A stretch of 5,866 bases of DNA from Spirochaetota bacterium (GTDB lineage: Bacteria > Spirochaetota > Spirochaetia > Treponematales > Treponemataceae). Location of the stretch: positions 1 through 5,866 of the forward strand of contig JAKPSR010000058.1 in the NCBI GenBank assembly GCA_029571425.1, written 5' to 3'. Below are positions 1 through 5,691 of the stretch, piece by piece (position 1 is the first letter of the stretch; the number at the start of each line of letters is the position of its first letter). Under the pieces are notes generated by a model. That model saw only the letters and a list, made by a program, of their open reading frames with translations, made no database searches and was not told the DNA's origin. The position numbers and the translations under genes are program-made.

Positions 1-1092
1 GAGGTCATACGTGCCCGCGTCCGGCGCGCGCCTAAGCGTCTTAAAGTCCAGCGGGATGCCCGCCTTCGGCGAAAAGGCGTACGAAACGCTCCGCGACGAG
101 TCCTGCGGGGGCGTTGCCCGCACGGGCGGGTCAAACCCGTCGTCGGGCCAGTTCCGCACCATGCCCTCCCGAAAGAGATCCGCGCCGGCCGGAGGCTTCA
201 GGTACGGCCAGCCGTCCTTCCACTCAAGCTCAACGATCGAGGTCTCGCGACCGAGGACGCATCGGTCCGTCCCCGGCAAGGGGCGCCCGCAAAGGAAGGC
301 GAGATAGCTTCGGCCATCCGGGGTATCGCACCAGCTCGCGTGGCCTGCTTTTTGCAGCTTGATCTCCGGGTGCCCATATGAGGTAATCAGCGGGTTATGC
401 GGATGGAATTCGTAGGGACCATCGATCTTCCGGGAACGCGCGACCGTGAAGGCGTGCTCGTAGCCGGTTCCGCCTTCTGCGGCGGTCACGTAGTAAAAAC
501 CGTCACGCTTGTAGAGGTGCGGTCCCTCCACCATCCCGATCGCGGTGCCGGGGTATATCTTCTTGATCGGCCCAACGAGCCGCTTTTCGGAGGGTTTGTA
601 TTCCTGAAGGAGAATGCCGGAAAACTGCTTGCTTCCGGTCTTACGATAGTCCCACTCCATGTTCACGAACCACTTACGGCCGTCGTCGTCGTGGAATAAG
701 GAAGGATCGAATCCAGAGCAATTTAGGAAGACGGGATCAGACCACGGGCCCTCAATCGAGGGCGCCGTCGTCAGATAGTTCGGCGTGTCCTTCCAGGGCC
801 CGGAGGCCCAGGAACGGACGTTCGTGAAGATAAGCCAGAAAAGCCCATCGGAATGCGAAAGGCAGGGAGCCCATATACCGCAGGAGGGAAGGCATCCCTC
901 CATGTCGAGCAATCGGGCCCCCGAAAGGGGAGACGGCAGGCGCTCCCAGTTTACCAAGTCCTTGGAGCGGTGAAGCTCCACGCCGGGAAACCACTCGAAC
1001 GTCGAGTTGGCGATGAAGTACTCCTCGCCAACCCGAAGGATCGAAGGGTCCGGATGAAAGCCCGGAAGAACCGGGTTTTGCGCCCGCGCCAT
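1..1092 (-). CDS. xynB: GH43 beta-xylosidase, XynB/subfamily-11-like (3' end cut by window edge)
   Basis: This enzyme probably removes xylose (or arabinose) from the non-reducing end of imported xylo-oligosaccharides in the cytoplasm; there is no signal peptide. The window holds the first 364 residues without an in-frame stop. GH43 inverting enzymes use three acidic residues, and all have good candidates here: Asp15 in GFHPDPS (general base), Asp129 in GFDPS (pKa modulator) and Glu189 in VEGPH (general acid). His251 in GHAS fits the blade-centre histidine. The N-terminus NPVLPGFHPDPSIL and the STFEWFPGVELHRSKDL segment are typical of the XynB group. The five-bladed propeller ends near residue 300. 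Residues from about 337 (LDFKTLRRAPD) look like the start of the C-terminal beta-sandwich, so about 170 residues should lie beyond the edge (family length about 530-540). The start is fixed by an in-frame stop 12 bases upstream, which is the permease stop; a GGAATAAGGGGG purine tract precedes it. The gap to the permease is only 9 bp, so it is co-transcribed. Xylosidase versus arabinofuranosidase specificity is inferred. Confidence -1.
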   Translation of the reverse strand, partial: MARAQNPVLPGFHPDPSILRVGEEYFIANSTFEWFPGVELHRSKDLVNWERLPSPLSGARLLDMEGCLPSCGIWAPCLSHSDGLFWLIFTNVRSWASGPWKDTPNYLTTAPSIEGPWSDPVFLNCSGFDPSLFHDDDGRKWFVNMEWDYRKTGSKQFSGILLQEYKPSEKRLVGPIKKIYPGTAIGMVEGPHLYKRDGFYYVTAAEGGTGYEHAFTVARSRKIDGPYEFHPHNPLITSYGHPEIKLQKAGHASWCDTPDGRSYLAFLCGRPLPGTDRCVLGRETSIVELEWKDGWPYLKPPAGADLFREGMVRNWPDDGFDPPVRATPPQDSSRSVSYAFSPKAGIPLDFKTLRRAPDAGTYDL

Positions 1093-1101
1093 GAAGCCCC
1101 C

Positions 1102-1944
1102 TTATTCCTTAACACCGCCCATCGTGATCCCGGAGATGATGAACCGGGACATGAACGAGTAGAAGAGCAGGATCGGGACGATCGAGACGGCGATACCAAG
1201 ATAGATGCCGCCGAACTCGGTGCGGTAGATGTCTCCGCGGAGCATTTGGACCAACATCGGCAGGGTATACTTCTTCGTGCTCGAGATCAGGACGAACGGG
1301 GTGAAGAAGTTGTTCCACGAGCCGACGAAGGTGAAGATCGACTGGGCCGCGATGGCAGGCGTCATGATCGGGAAAATGATCGTGTTGAAGGTCCGGTATT
1401 CGCCCGCCCCGTCGATGCGCGCCGCGTCGATCAGCTCGAGCGAGAGCACGGAGGCGAGATACTGCCGAAGGAAGAGCACGGTGCCCGCGCCGGCGATCGC
1501 CGGGATGATCAGCGGGATGTAGTTATCAAGCAGGTGCAGCTTCGCGATGAACTGATAGAACCCGATGAACGAAAGGGTCGCGGGCAGCATCATGATCAGC
1601 AGGATCGCGCCCCAGAGGAAGCGGCGTCCCCTAAACCGGTAGACGTGCAACCCATAGGCGGTCATCGCGGAGAAGTACACGTTAAGCGCCGTCGTCGCGC
1701 ACGCGACGAAGAAGCTATTGAAGAAGCCCTGCTGGATCTGGAAGCCGCGGTTAGTCAGCGCGTGCCAGTTATATGCCATGTTCGTGCTCGGGATCAGCGA
1801 AAGCCCGGCGTTGATCTGCTCGGTCGAACGGGTCGCGTTGACGAGCAGGATCCAAATCGGGACGACGGCGAGAAGGCCGAGGAAAACCATGAATATCTGG
1901 ACGAAAATCCGCTTAACCATCTGGTCGCTCTTGTTGATTTTCAT
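1102..1944 (-). CDS. Carbohydrate ABC transporter permease, MalG/AraQ type
   Basis: This 280-residue inner-membrane protein is one half of the translocation pore of a CUT1-type sugar importer, paired with the MalF-type permease just upstream. Six hydrophobic segments are visible at about residues 11-36, 74-99, 107-130, 142-160, 199-217 and 244-270. The cytoplasmic EAA loop that docks the ATPase lies at about 171-196 (LIDAARIDGAGEYRTF followed by IIFPIMTP). Asp replaces the first Glu of the EAA motif, a common change, and the conserved Gly is present. Length and the C-terminal SGITMGGVKE (family consensus is often G-x-T-x-G-A-V-K-G) are normal for MalG-type proteins. The start is supported by AGGAG overlapping the stop region of the upstream permease, about 8 bases from the ATG. 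It is separated from that gene by 11 bp and from the GH43 gene by 9 bp, so the three form a tight operon. The substrate is inferred from the neighbours, probably xylo- or gluco-oligosaccharides. Confidence -1.
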   Translation of the reverse strand: MKINKSDQMVKRIFVQIFMVFLGLLAVVPIWILLVNATRSTEQINAGLSLIPSTNMAYNWHALTNRGFQIQQGFFNSFFVACATTALNVYFSAMTAYGLHVYRFRGRRFLWGAILLIMMLPATLSFIGFYQFIAKLHLLDNYIPLIIPAIAGAGTVLFLRQYLASVLSLELIDAARIDGAGEYRTFNTIIFPIMTPAIAAQSIFTFVGSWNNFFTPFVLISSTKKYTLPMLVQMLRGDIYRTEFGGIYLGIAVSIVPILLFYSFMSRFIISGITMGGVKE

Positions 1945-1955
1945 TTCTATATCTC

Positions 1956-2915
1956 CTACTTCACGCGCTTCAGCTCGCTGCGATCCTGAAGGAAGAAGAA
2001 GATAAGGAGCGCGAGCAAGATGGTTATGACGAAGACGCCGATAGACATCGCCGCCCCGTACGCATAGTCGTTAACACCCTGGAAGGCCATGTTGTACAGA
2101 TATACGGAGGTCGTTCGGATCTTGAAGTCCGGCGCGCCGCGCATATCGGTCAGAAGGAAGGGGATCTCGAGCATCTGCATACCGCCGATCATCGAGGTAA
2201 CCAGGATGAAGAGCATCATCGGGCGGAGCAACGGCAGGGTAATGTGCCAGGTGGTCTGGCGGCTGTTCGCGCCATCGACGACGGCCGACTCGTAGAGGGA
2301 CACCGAGATACTGGTGATACCGGCCATCAGCATGATAACCGTGTTACCGTACCACATCCACCATTGGATAAAGGCGACGATACCGCGGGAAAACGCGACT
2401 TTGCGGAAGAAGTTGAACGCTTCTTTGATTGTTTCCCCGTTTCGCTCGACAGTGTCGAAGATGTGGAGATAGTTATTGAGGAACTGGTTAACCGGGCCAT
2501 TCGGGTACCCAAAGAGGCTCCGGAAAAGCATGGCGACCGAGGCGGCCGTCAGCAGGTTAGGCATGTATATAACAGCCCGAAACAGCCCCTTACCGCGGAG
2601 TTTCAGGCGAATATCCGAAAGCCAAATGGAGAGCAAGAGCGCGATACCGAGCTGCGGGACGAAGTTCCATCCCCACATGATGAAGGTATTGCTCACCGCA
2701 CCCCAGAAGTACTTGTCCTGGACGAGCTTGGCGAAGTTCTTAAGACCGACGAAATTAAAGGTGTTCTTCAGGCCCTTAAGGTCAGTGAAGGCGATCATGA
2801 AGGTGTAGAACGTCGGATACAACGAGAAAAGAGTGTAGACGAGGACGAATGGAAAAACAAAAAGATAGCCATACCGATTTACGCGGGTTTCGTTGCCGAT
2901 TTGTTTCTTTGCCAT
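1956..2915 (-). CDS. Carbohydrate ABC transporter permease, MalF/UgpA type
   Basis: This 319-residue inner-membrane protein is the first permease subunit of the CUT1-type importer. Hydrophobic segments lie at about residues 16-38, 74-97, 111-132, 178-200, 231-247 and 286-310. The EAA loop that contacts the ATPase is at about 207-230 (LYESAVVDGANSRQTTWHI followed by TLPLLRP), with the conserved Glu209, Gly215 and Leu-Pro. The N-terminal NRYGYLFVFPFVLVYTLFSLYP is the usual opening of this family and shows no MalF-style large periplasmic domain. The loop at about 144-178 (LNNYLHIFDTVERNGETIKE and following residues) is perhaps ten residues longer than in typical relatives, judged from memory. 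The start has a good purine-rich ribosome site (AAAGGGGGA, 5 bases from the ATG). It is followed after 11 bp by the MalG-type gene. The 229-bp gap to the binding-protein gene contains a terminator, so this gene may be expressed by read-through or from its own promoter. Confidence -1.
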   Translation of the reverse strand: MAKKQIGNETRVNRYGYLFVFPFVLVYTLFSLYPTFYTFMIAFTDLKGLKNTFNFVGLKNFAKLVQDKYFWGAVSNTFIMWGWNFVPQLGIALLLSIWLSDIRLKLRGKGLFRAVIYMPNLLTAASVAMLFRSLFGYPNGPVNQFLNNYLHIFDTVERNGETIKEAFNFFRKVAFSRGIVAFIQWWMWYGNTVIMLMAGITSISVSLYESAVVDGANSRQTTWHITLPLLRPMMLFILVTSMIGGMQMLEIPFLLTDMRGAPDFKIRTTSVYLYNMAFQGVNDYAYGAAMSIGVFVITILLALLIFFFLQDRSELKRVK

Positions 2916-2920
2916 CTGCT

Positions 2921-2926
2921 TCCCCC
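2921..2926 (-). promoter_or_regulatory. Ribosome binding site of the MalF-type permease
   Basis: On the minus strand a GGGGGA tract preceded by AAA lies five bases before the ATG at 2915. It supports this start, and no better in-frame start lies upstream. Confidence -1.
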
Positions 2927-2939
2927 TTTATAAGGATTA

Positions 2940-2990
2940 TGGATTCCCTGGAGCGGCAACTGCCTGAACTCCCGAGGGTCCTGGATTCCC
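2940..2990. repeat. Short direct repeat TGGATTCCC (two copies, 42 bp apart)
   Basis: The nonamer TGGATTCCC occurs at 2940-2948 and at 2982-2990, in the untranslated stretch ahead of the permease gene. The period is 42 bp, four DNA turns, so it could mark a protein-binding pair. Two nine-base copies may also be chance. No function is claimed. Confidence -1.
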
Positions 2991-2999
2991 AACTAGGAT

Positions 3000-3028
3000 C
3001 GTATAAATCGCATTGGAGGATCCAACAA
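3000..3028 (-). promoter_or_regulatory. Weak candidate promoter for the permease-GH43 segment
   Basis: On the minus strand TTGTTG (3023-3028) and TATACG (3000-3005) are spaced by 17 bp, downstream of the terminator and about 85 bases before the permease start. Only three and four of six positions match sigma-70 consensus. It is listed because a promoter after the terminator would make biological sense; the match alone is weak. Confidence -1.
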
Positions 3029-3073
3029 CGACCGAGGTGCCCCCAATGAAGCGGGAAGACGAAACCCCGTTCG

Positions 3074-3118
3074 AAAAAAAGGGCGCGGATCAGGCTGAAA
3101 CCGTTTCCGCGCCCTTTT
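3074..3118 (-). terminator. Intrinsic terminator after the binding-protein gene
   Basis: A perfect 13-bp inverted repeat (3077-3089 with 3106-3118, AAAAGGGCGCGGA type) encloses a 16-base loop. On the minus strand the GC-rich stem is followed by seven T residues (3080-3074), the classic Rho-independent layout. It begins 26 bases after the stop of the binding-protein gene and lies before the permease gene. On the plus strand only four T follow the stem, so minus-strand activity is favoured. Partial read-through would yield much binding protein and less permease, as is common in sugar ABC operons. Confidence -1.
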
Positions 3119-3144
3119 CGTTAACAGGCGTTATTCACGACTGA

Positions 3145-4404
3145 TTACAGACCGAGCTGGGCGCTAACCTGGGACTTAAAGTCCTCGATCGCCTGATCCT
3201 TGGTCTTCTCGCCGTTCATGTACGCAGTGACCGCCTCGCCGAAGAGGCCCTCAACGGCCTGGTCGGTGCCCTGGGTCAGCTTGCCATCGACGGTCGCAGC
3301 CATCTTGGCAAACTCGGCATAGTGGTTCTGGCCACCGAGGAAGGGCTCGGTGTAGGTGTCCTTAATCTTGTTCATGACATTGATGTTGGACACAACGTCG
3401 CCGGTATCCTTGGCCCAAGCCTCGAGGAAGCCGTCGTCGGAAGCCACGTAGCGGATGAAGTCCTTTGCGGCAACCGCGTTCTTGGTGCCCTTATAGGCGC
3501 CAACCCAAGTACCGCCCCAGCGATAGGGAGCGGGACCGGCGCACATGGCCCAGTCACCGGCGGTGTCGGGAGCGTTCGGCTTCAGGACGTAGTGGAGGCC
3601 CCAGGTCGGGAGGAGATAGCTGAACACCTCAACGGCGTTGCCCTTCTCGTCCTTAAGCTGGCCCTTCATACCGGCGAACCAACCCTCAGACCACTGACCA
3701 GCGCGACCCTCATAGCCCTTGTCCTTAAGAGTCTTGGACATGTCCATGTAAGCGAGCATGGCGGGATCGATGTTGAGCTTGCCACCGACAACCCACGGAT
3801 TCTTGCGGGCGCCGAGGAAGACGTTGTTCATGTCGCCAGTGGACGAAACGATAACGCACTTGCCGTTGGACTTGCTCTTGAGGAGGCCGGCGGTCTCGAC
3901 GAACTTGTCGAGGCTGGCAACGTACTTCTGAACTTCGGCCGGATCGTCGGTGCCGAGGTACTTCTTCGCGAGGCTGCGGCGATAGAAGAGGGCGCCGGGG
4001 CAAGCCTGCCAGGAAAGGCCATAGACCTTGCCATTATAGGTACCAACCTCGATCGGGTAGGCGAGGGACTTCGAGCGAACATCGTTGGCGATGTCGGTGA
4101 GGTCGAGCAGAAGGCCGGACTCAACATACTTGCGGACGAAGGCAGCCTCGAGCGCGAAGACGTCGGGGGCACCCTGGCCGGACGCGAGGACCGGGTCGAG
4201 CTTGTTCGGGAACTGATCCGTGGGGGTCAGGGAATACTCGACCGTGACATTCGGATGGCTCGGGCTATAATACTTGTCGATCATAGTCTTGAGCTCATCG
4301 GTGAACGACCACACAACGAGTTTACCTGAAGCCGCTTCTTGCTTCTTGGCACAGCCAGTCATCAGAACGACGGCGGCGGCAAGAACGATAAGAAATTTCT
4401 TCAT
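3145..4404 (-). CDS. Sugar ABC transporter substrate-binding lipoprotein (family 1 SBP)
   Basis: This 419-residue extracytoplasmic protein captures oligosaccharides and delivers them to the two permeases encoded next. It opens with a type II signal peptide: MKK, a hydrophobic core LIVLAAAVVL, and the lipobox LMTGC with Cys18 as the lipidated residue. The mature part starts with GKLVVWSFTDELKTMIDKYY, the usual first strand and helix of CUT1 binding proteins, followed by PNVTVEYSL and the GQGAPDVFALE segment. The many exposed Trp and Tyr residues (for example WSEGWF, YRWGGTWVGAY) fit stacking against sugar rings. Length is normal. An in-frame extension to an ATG at 4473 exists but is rejected: that ATG lies inside the promoter -10, while the ATG at 4404 has GAGGAG six bases upstream and begins a proper signal peptide. 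Codon use is strongly biased, with few TTA, CTA or TCA codons, which suggests high expression. The ligand is inferred to be a xylo- or cello-type oligosaccharide. Confidence -1.
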   Translation of the reverse strand: MKKFLIVLAAAVVLMTGCAKKQEAASGKLVVWSFTDELKTMIDKYYSPSHPNVTVEYSLTPTDQFPNKLDPVLASGQGAPDVFALEAAFVRKYVESGLLLDLTDIANDVRSKSLAYPIEVGTYNGKVYGLSWQACPGALFYRRSLAKKYLGTDDPAEVQKYVASLDKFVETAGLLKSKSNGKCVIVSSTGDMNNVFLGARKNPWVVGGKLNIDPAMLAYMDMSKTLKDKGYEGRAGQWSEGWFAGMKGQLKDEKGNAVEVFSYLLPTWGLHYVLKPNAPDTAGDWAMCAGPAPYRWGGTWVGAYKGTKNAVAAKDFIRYVASDDGFLEAWAKDTGDVVSNINVMNKIKDTYTEPFLGGQNHYAEFAKMAATVDGKLTQGTDQAVEGLFGEAVTAYMNGEKTKDQAIEDFKSQVSAQLGL

Positions 4405-4410
4405 CTTTCT

Positions 4411-4416
4411 CTCCTC
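4411..4416 (-). promoter_or_regulatory. Ribosome binding site deciding the binding-protein start
   Basis: GAGGAG on the minus strand, six bases before the ATG at 4404. It selects the MKKFLIVL start over the longer in-frame ATGs at 4470-4473, which lack a ribosome site. Confidence -1.
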
Positions 4417-4426
4417 TTTTTCTAGT

Positions 4427-4460
4427 AGGCAAAAATAGCCGAACCGGCGATAAATTGCCT
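4427..4460 (-). promoter_or_regulatory. Stem-loop in the 5' leader of the binding-protein mRNA
   Basis: On the minus strand AGGCAA (4460-4455) pairs with TTGCCT (4432-4427), and inside it GCCG (4448-4445) pairs with CGGC (4441-4438) around a GTT loop. The structure falls between the predicted transcription start (about 4465) and the ribosome site, so it would sit almost at the 5' end of the mRNA. A 5'-end hairpin could stabilise the transcript. The T-run on the 3' side of the inner stem resembles a very weak attenuator. Function is inference. Confidence -1.
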
Positions 4461-4471
4461 TTTGATTCATC

Positions 4472-4500
4472 ATATTACACCCAGTCCTTTGTCATGTCAA
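4472..4500 (-). promoter_or_regulatory. Sigma-70-type promoter of the binding-protein/transport operon
   Basis: On the minus strand a perfect -35 TTGACA (4500-4495) and a -10 TAATAT (4477-4472, four of six) are separated by the optimal 17 bp. Transcription would start near 4465, giving a leader of about 60 bases before the ATG at 4404. The -35 is the distal half of a palindrome, so access of RNA polymerase could be blocked by a bound repressor. Confidence -1.
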
Positions 4501-4513
4501 ACATTTTTTGACA
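4488..4513. promoter_or_regulatory. Palindromic operator candidate over the -35 box
   Basis: TGTCAAA (4495-4501) and TTTGACA (4507-4513) form a perfect inverted repeat with a 5-bp centre, 19 bp in all. The 14 bases at 4488-4501 form a second, overlapping palindrome of the form TTTGNCATGNCAAA. The result is three related half-sites in a row covering the -35 element. Placement over the promoter suggests repression. The cognate protein is not identified; AraC-type proteins usually bind direct repeats, so the neighbouring regulator is not an obvious match. Confidence -1.
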
Positions 4514-4535
4514 GAAAGTGGAATGTTGCCATGTA

Positions 4536-4551
4536 TGTAAACCGGTTCACA
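4536..4551. promoter_or_regulatory. LacI-family-style operator candidate
   Basis: The 16-bp sequence TGTAAACCGGTTCACA is a palindrome with one mismatched pair and a central CG, the form commonly bound by LacI-family sugar regulators and similar to catabolite-responsive elements. It lies about 70-85 bases upstream of the predicted start of the binding-protein transcript and 31 bases beyond the GH5 stop codon. No LacI-type gene is in the window. The role (activation, looping, or catabolite control) is inferred from form and position. Confidence -1.
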
Positions 4552-4581
4552 AGAGGTAGCCAAAAAACAACCTCAGTAAAC

Positions 4582-5619
4582 CTACTTAATCTTCAATTCA
4601 TTTCGCAGAACCTTCCTCATAAATTGCCCTGATTTCGAGAGGTCGGATTCTTTCCAGTTACCTTTACCTTCTCGATCGGCGTTAAACACCAAAATACCTG
4701 AATCCTCTCCCTTGTTGTTAACGGACCAGTTCGCCCAGGAAATATGGTGCTTCTTCATGAACGAAAGCCAGGGCATGGTTTTGTCAGGAAAGAATTGATC
4801 CCCGGTATTCAGCGTGGTACCCCACTCGGTCACGAAGATCGCGAGGCCTTTTTGCATCGCAGTCTCGGCTTTGGCCATCAATTCCTTACCATGACTGCCC
4901 GCATAGAAATGTAACGTGTACATGATGTTTTTCTGTCCCTGGATCGGATCCTTCGCCGCCTCATCGACGTCCTGGCTCCAAGTCGGGGTACCGACGACGA
5001 TGATGTTGTCCGGGTCGTATTTCCGGATCTCGGCGATTATCTCCTCGGCATAGGGCTTGATTTGGCCGCTCCAGGTCACCTGTTTCCCGTTCGGCTCGTT
5101 GCAGATCTCGTAAATCACGTTCGGGTACGAACCGTAGGTTTGGGCCATCTCGCGGAAGAACTCGAGGGATTGTTCCTTATATACGTTCGGGTCCTGGTCG
5201 CGATGAACGTGCCAGTCGACGATGATATACATCCCAAGGTCGATACCGGCCTTAATCGACTCAACGACCTTTTCCTTGAGGTACGGGGCCGTGATATATC
5301 CCCCCTCGGTCAGATAGAGGGCCGCGCGCCAGAGCTGGCAGTTCCAATCGTCGCGGAGCCACTGCAAAACCTGCTTATTCGCGTATTTCCCGTGCCATTG
5401 CAGGGCATGCGAACTCATCCCGCGGAGTTGGACTGGGTTGCCGGCTTGATCGCAAAGGTTGGGACCGATCACCTGCAGTTGTCCGTAGCGCTCGACGACC
5501 GTCTTGCCGTCTTTGTCGACGGCGAGGCGGGTATCGGGATCGCGGGAACAGGCCGAAAGACCGACCGCGAGGCTGACCGCGCAAGAAAGCGCGGCTATCG
5601 TATGTAGGGCTTTTTTCAT
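4582..5619 (-). CDS. GH5 endo-beta-1,4-glucanase lipoprotein (subfamily-2-like cellulase)
   Basis: This 345-residue retaining glycanase cuts internal beta-1,4 links of cellulose or related beta-glucans outside the cytoplasm. The signal peptide MKKALHTIAALSCAVSLAVG ends in the lipobox LSAC, with Cys24 as the likely lipid anchor, so the enzyme is tethered to the cell surface or periplasmic face. The (beta/alpha)8 barrel starts at about residue 46 with YGQLQVIGPNLCDQAGNPVQ and LRGMSSHALQWHG, a hallmark of GH5_2. Catalytic residues are clear: acid/base Glu175 in ICNEPNG and nucleophile Glu265 in VTEWGT. Supporting residues are Arg98, His137 (DWHVH) and His237/Tyr239 (LHFYA). There is no carbohydrate-binding module, linker or dockerin; the protein is a bare catalytic domain. 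The start at 5619 is chosen over an ATG nine codons upstream because GGAGG lies six bases before it and the signal peptide begins there. Some GH5_2 enzymes also act on xylan or mannan. The last 300 bases are visibly AT-richer than the rest. No convincing terminator follows. Confidence -1.
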   Translation of the reverse strand: MKKALHTIAALSCAVSLAVGLSACSRDPDTRLAVDKDGKTVVERYGQLQVIGPNLCDQAGNPVQLRGMSSHALQWHGKYANKQVLQWLRDDWNCQLWRAALYLTEGGYITAPYLKEKVVESIKAGIDLGMYIIVDWHVHRDQDPNVYKEQSLEFFREMAQTYGSYPNVIYEICNEPNGKQVTWSGQIKPYAEEIIAEIRKYDPDNIIVVGTPTWSQDVDEAAKDPIQGQKNIMYTLHFYAGSHGKELMAKAETAMQKGLAIFVTEWGTTLNTGDQFFPDKTMPWLSFMKKHHISWANWSVNNKGEDSGILVFNADREGKGNWKESDLSKSGQFMRKVLRNELKIK

Positions 5620-5625
5620 ATATAT

Positions 5626-5630
5626 CCTCC
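5626..5630 (-). promoter_or_regulatory. Ribosome binding site deciding the GH5 start
   Basis: GGAGG on the minus strand, six bases (ATATAT) before the ATG at 5619. It lies downstream of the alternative ATG at 5646 and so favours the shorter protein that opens with a proper signal peptide. Confidence -1.
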
Positions 5631-5636
5631 GCGGGC

Positions 5637-5645
5637 AGTATACCA
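5637..5645 (-). promoter_or_regulatory. Extended -10 promoter candidate for the GH5 gene
   Basis: On the minus strand TGG followed by TATACT gives an extended -10 (TGnTATACT, five of six in the hexamer). No good -35 is found 16-18 bp upstream, which is typical of extended -10 or activator-dependent promoters and would suit control by an AraC-type activator. The implied leader is very short, about 10-15 bases, which lowers confidence. Confidence -1.
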
Positions 5646-5665
5646 TAGATTGAGTAAGTTGCGGA

Positions 5666-5679
5666 GATAAACAATTATC
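5666..5679. repeat. Small inverted repeat GATAA-N4-TTATC
   Basis: A perfect 5-bp inverted repeat with a 4-base centre lies between the regulator stop and the GH5 promoter candidate. As RNA it would be a weak AT-rich hairpin without a T tract, so it is not a terminator. It could be a protein-binding site at roughly the -35 to -45 position, or chance. Confidence -1.
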
Positions 5680-5691
5680 GAGCGTATCCGG

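Noticed and set aside
853..1989. Long plus-strand open frame (378 codons) opposite the permease and GH43 start
   Set aside because: Its predicted protein is highly charged and low-complexity (Arg, Asp, Glu rich) without any domain, and the minus strand here carries two well-recognised genes. It is an antisense shadow.
3322..4329. Plus-strand open frame (335 codons) opposite the binding-protein gene
   Set aside because: It exists because the sense gene uses almost no TTA, CTA or TCA codons in that stretch. The translation has no recognisable domain and no ribosome site was found; the sense gene has a lipobox and family features.
4405..4473. Longer start for the binding protein at 4473
   Set aside because: The ATG falls within the -10 box, so it would not be on the transcript. 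The extension would also bury the signal peptide behind 23 non-hydrophobic residues.
4552..4581. Possible terminator after the GH5 gene (T6 run on the minus strand)
   Set aside because: The only stem I can draw around it pairs GTAG with CTAC, four base pairs with the T run inside the loop and not after the stem. That is not a credible intrinsic terminator.
5062..5607. Plus-strand open frame (181 codons) opposite the GH5 gene
   Set aside because: Antisense to the catalytic domain with its conserved NEP motif; no family features of its own.
5620..5646. Longer start for the GH5 protein at 5646
   Set aside because: It has no ribosome site and adds nine residues ahead of a complete signal peptide; the ATG at 5619 has GGAGG at the right distance.
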